DNA of 64,000 nucleotides. It comes from Porodaedalea pini (taxonomy: Eukaryota > Basidiomycota > Agaricomycetes > Hymenochaetales > Hymenochaetaceae). Location of the stretch: positions 1 to 64,000 of the forward strand of contig NBAY01000070.1 in NCBI GenBank assembly GCA_002794775.1. The letters are read 5' to 3'. The translations under genes were made by a program, and so were the position numbers. This document shows positions 63,801-64,000 of this stretch, piece after piece (the first letter of the stretch is position 1; each line of letters starts with the position of its first letter). The notes under the pieces are model-generated. The model saw only the letters and a list, made by a program, of their open reading frames with translations, did no database searches and was not told where the DNA came from.

Positions 63801-64000
63801 TCACTCTCCTTTATCACGCATTTGGTCGGGCAGCAGGTGAATTCAATTGAACCCAACTTCCAGTCGACTTCCAGGTTGTGTCATCGTAACCAATCATAAC
63901 TGAGGAAGATGTTTGACGATGCGAGTGACATCACTGCAAGCACAATCCTTTCTTTATGGTGTCTGATGATTAGTTCAATGTCAATGTATTCTTTGATCAA
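60870..64000 (-). pseudogene. Gypsy pol polyprotein, interrupted, 5' end outside window
   Basis: Protease tail NIFLSYDWLR-HNLEVDW at about 63850-63930. RT: ASPFFFIKKADKSLHPIQDY, KLDLRWGYYNIWIREGDEWK, LCNAPTMFQAFVNHIF, IVYLDDILILSE (catalytic YLDD, about 63170-63185). RNase H: FHVEADSSNFALGGVLLQ (62700-62760) and WSNHANLTYF. Integrase: HNLVLAGHPGASKMVEL (zinc-binding), VTVDLIGELPD, VVVDRFSKQMHAIP, IIHDQGMQFD, YYSQMDGQTEWVNQELEQYLR (D-D-E core). Chromodomain: YEVEEIINSRLHRGKLQYLVKW (about 61010-61075), which targets such elements to marked chromatin. Stops near 63910, 63770, 63550, 62640, 61467 and 61300 are mostly TGA where CGA is expected, plus frameshifts near 61290. Confidence 0.88.

Larger units (their letters stand above)
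60287..64000 (-). mobile_element. Ty3/Gypsy chromovirus-type LTR retrotransposon, partial
   Basis: Minus-strand element whose 5' part lies beyond the window end. From the 3' LTR inward: chromodomain, integrase, RNase H, reverse transcriptase and protease remnant, in the Ty3/Gypsy order (PR-RT-RH-IN-chromodomain). Several in-frame TGA codons occupy places where Arg is expected. Confidence 0.9.

Overview
The window looks like a chromosome segment of a filamentous basidiomycete, most likely a wood-decaying Agaricomycete. Genes are broken by many short introns (about 45-70 nt, mostly GT-AG). It encodes a haem-plus-flavin cellobiose dehydrogenase, an expanded fungal protein kinase family, and fungal RluA, GEN1 and Rif1-type proteins. 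Between the genes lie nested transposable elements. No rRNA, tRNA or CRISPR was seen.

Layout. 1-5.6 kb: gene-poor; a TIR-bounded segment (781-4005) carries a wrecked cytoplasmic prolyl-tRNA synthetase gene, followed by a short LINE-like non-autonomous element (4695-5557) with a perfect 11-bp target-site duplication (TSD). 5.64-8.71 kb: intact GEN1/Yen1-type nuclease gene. 8.95-28.37 kb: a two-ORF, RNase H-bearing LINE on the minus strand with a perfect 11-bp TSD, split in its ORF2 by a 13,150-bp near-perfect palindrome (12203-25352) with its own 8-bp TSD. Each palindrome arm holds 32-bp tandem repeats and captured, intron-containing fragments of two host genes: ribosomal protein eS6 and a PCL-type cyclin. 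28.59-33.06 kb: a nine-exon Rif1-like gene. 33.2-40 kb: two related protein kinases (minus), a small membrane protein and a small unknown protein. 40.6-43.7 kb: cellobiose dehydrogenase (minus). 45-46.4 kb: RluA-type pseudouridine synthase (minus). 47.28-47.96 kb: a 680-bp TA-flanked MITE. 48.70-54.93 kb: an old full-length copy of the same LINE type (plus). 55.58-58.45 kb: a 16-exon Baeyer-Villiger-type flavin monooxygenase. 58.7-59.3 kb: a 595-bp MITE. 59.9-64 kb: LTR relics and a chromodomain Ty3/Gypsy element (minus) running off the end.

Themes. GEN1 (junction resolution) and Rif1 (replication timing, end protection) are neighbours now separated by the nested 19.4-kb insertion. Older elements have lost CpG, and many of their nonsense codons are TGA where CGA (Arg) is expected, which suggests cytosine methylation of repeats. 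The most unusual object is the giant palindrome: it has clean transposon ends and a TSD, near-identical arms, a unique 305-bp asymmetric centre, and trapped host gene pieces. It looks like an undescribed giant fold-back, Pack-type DNA transposon.
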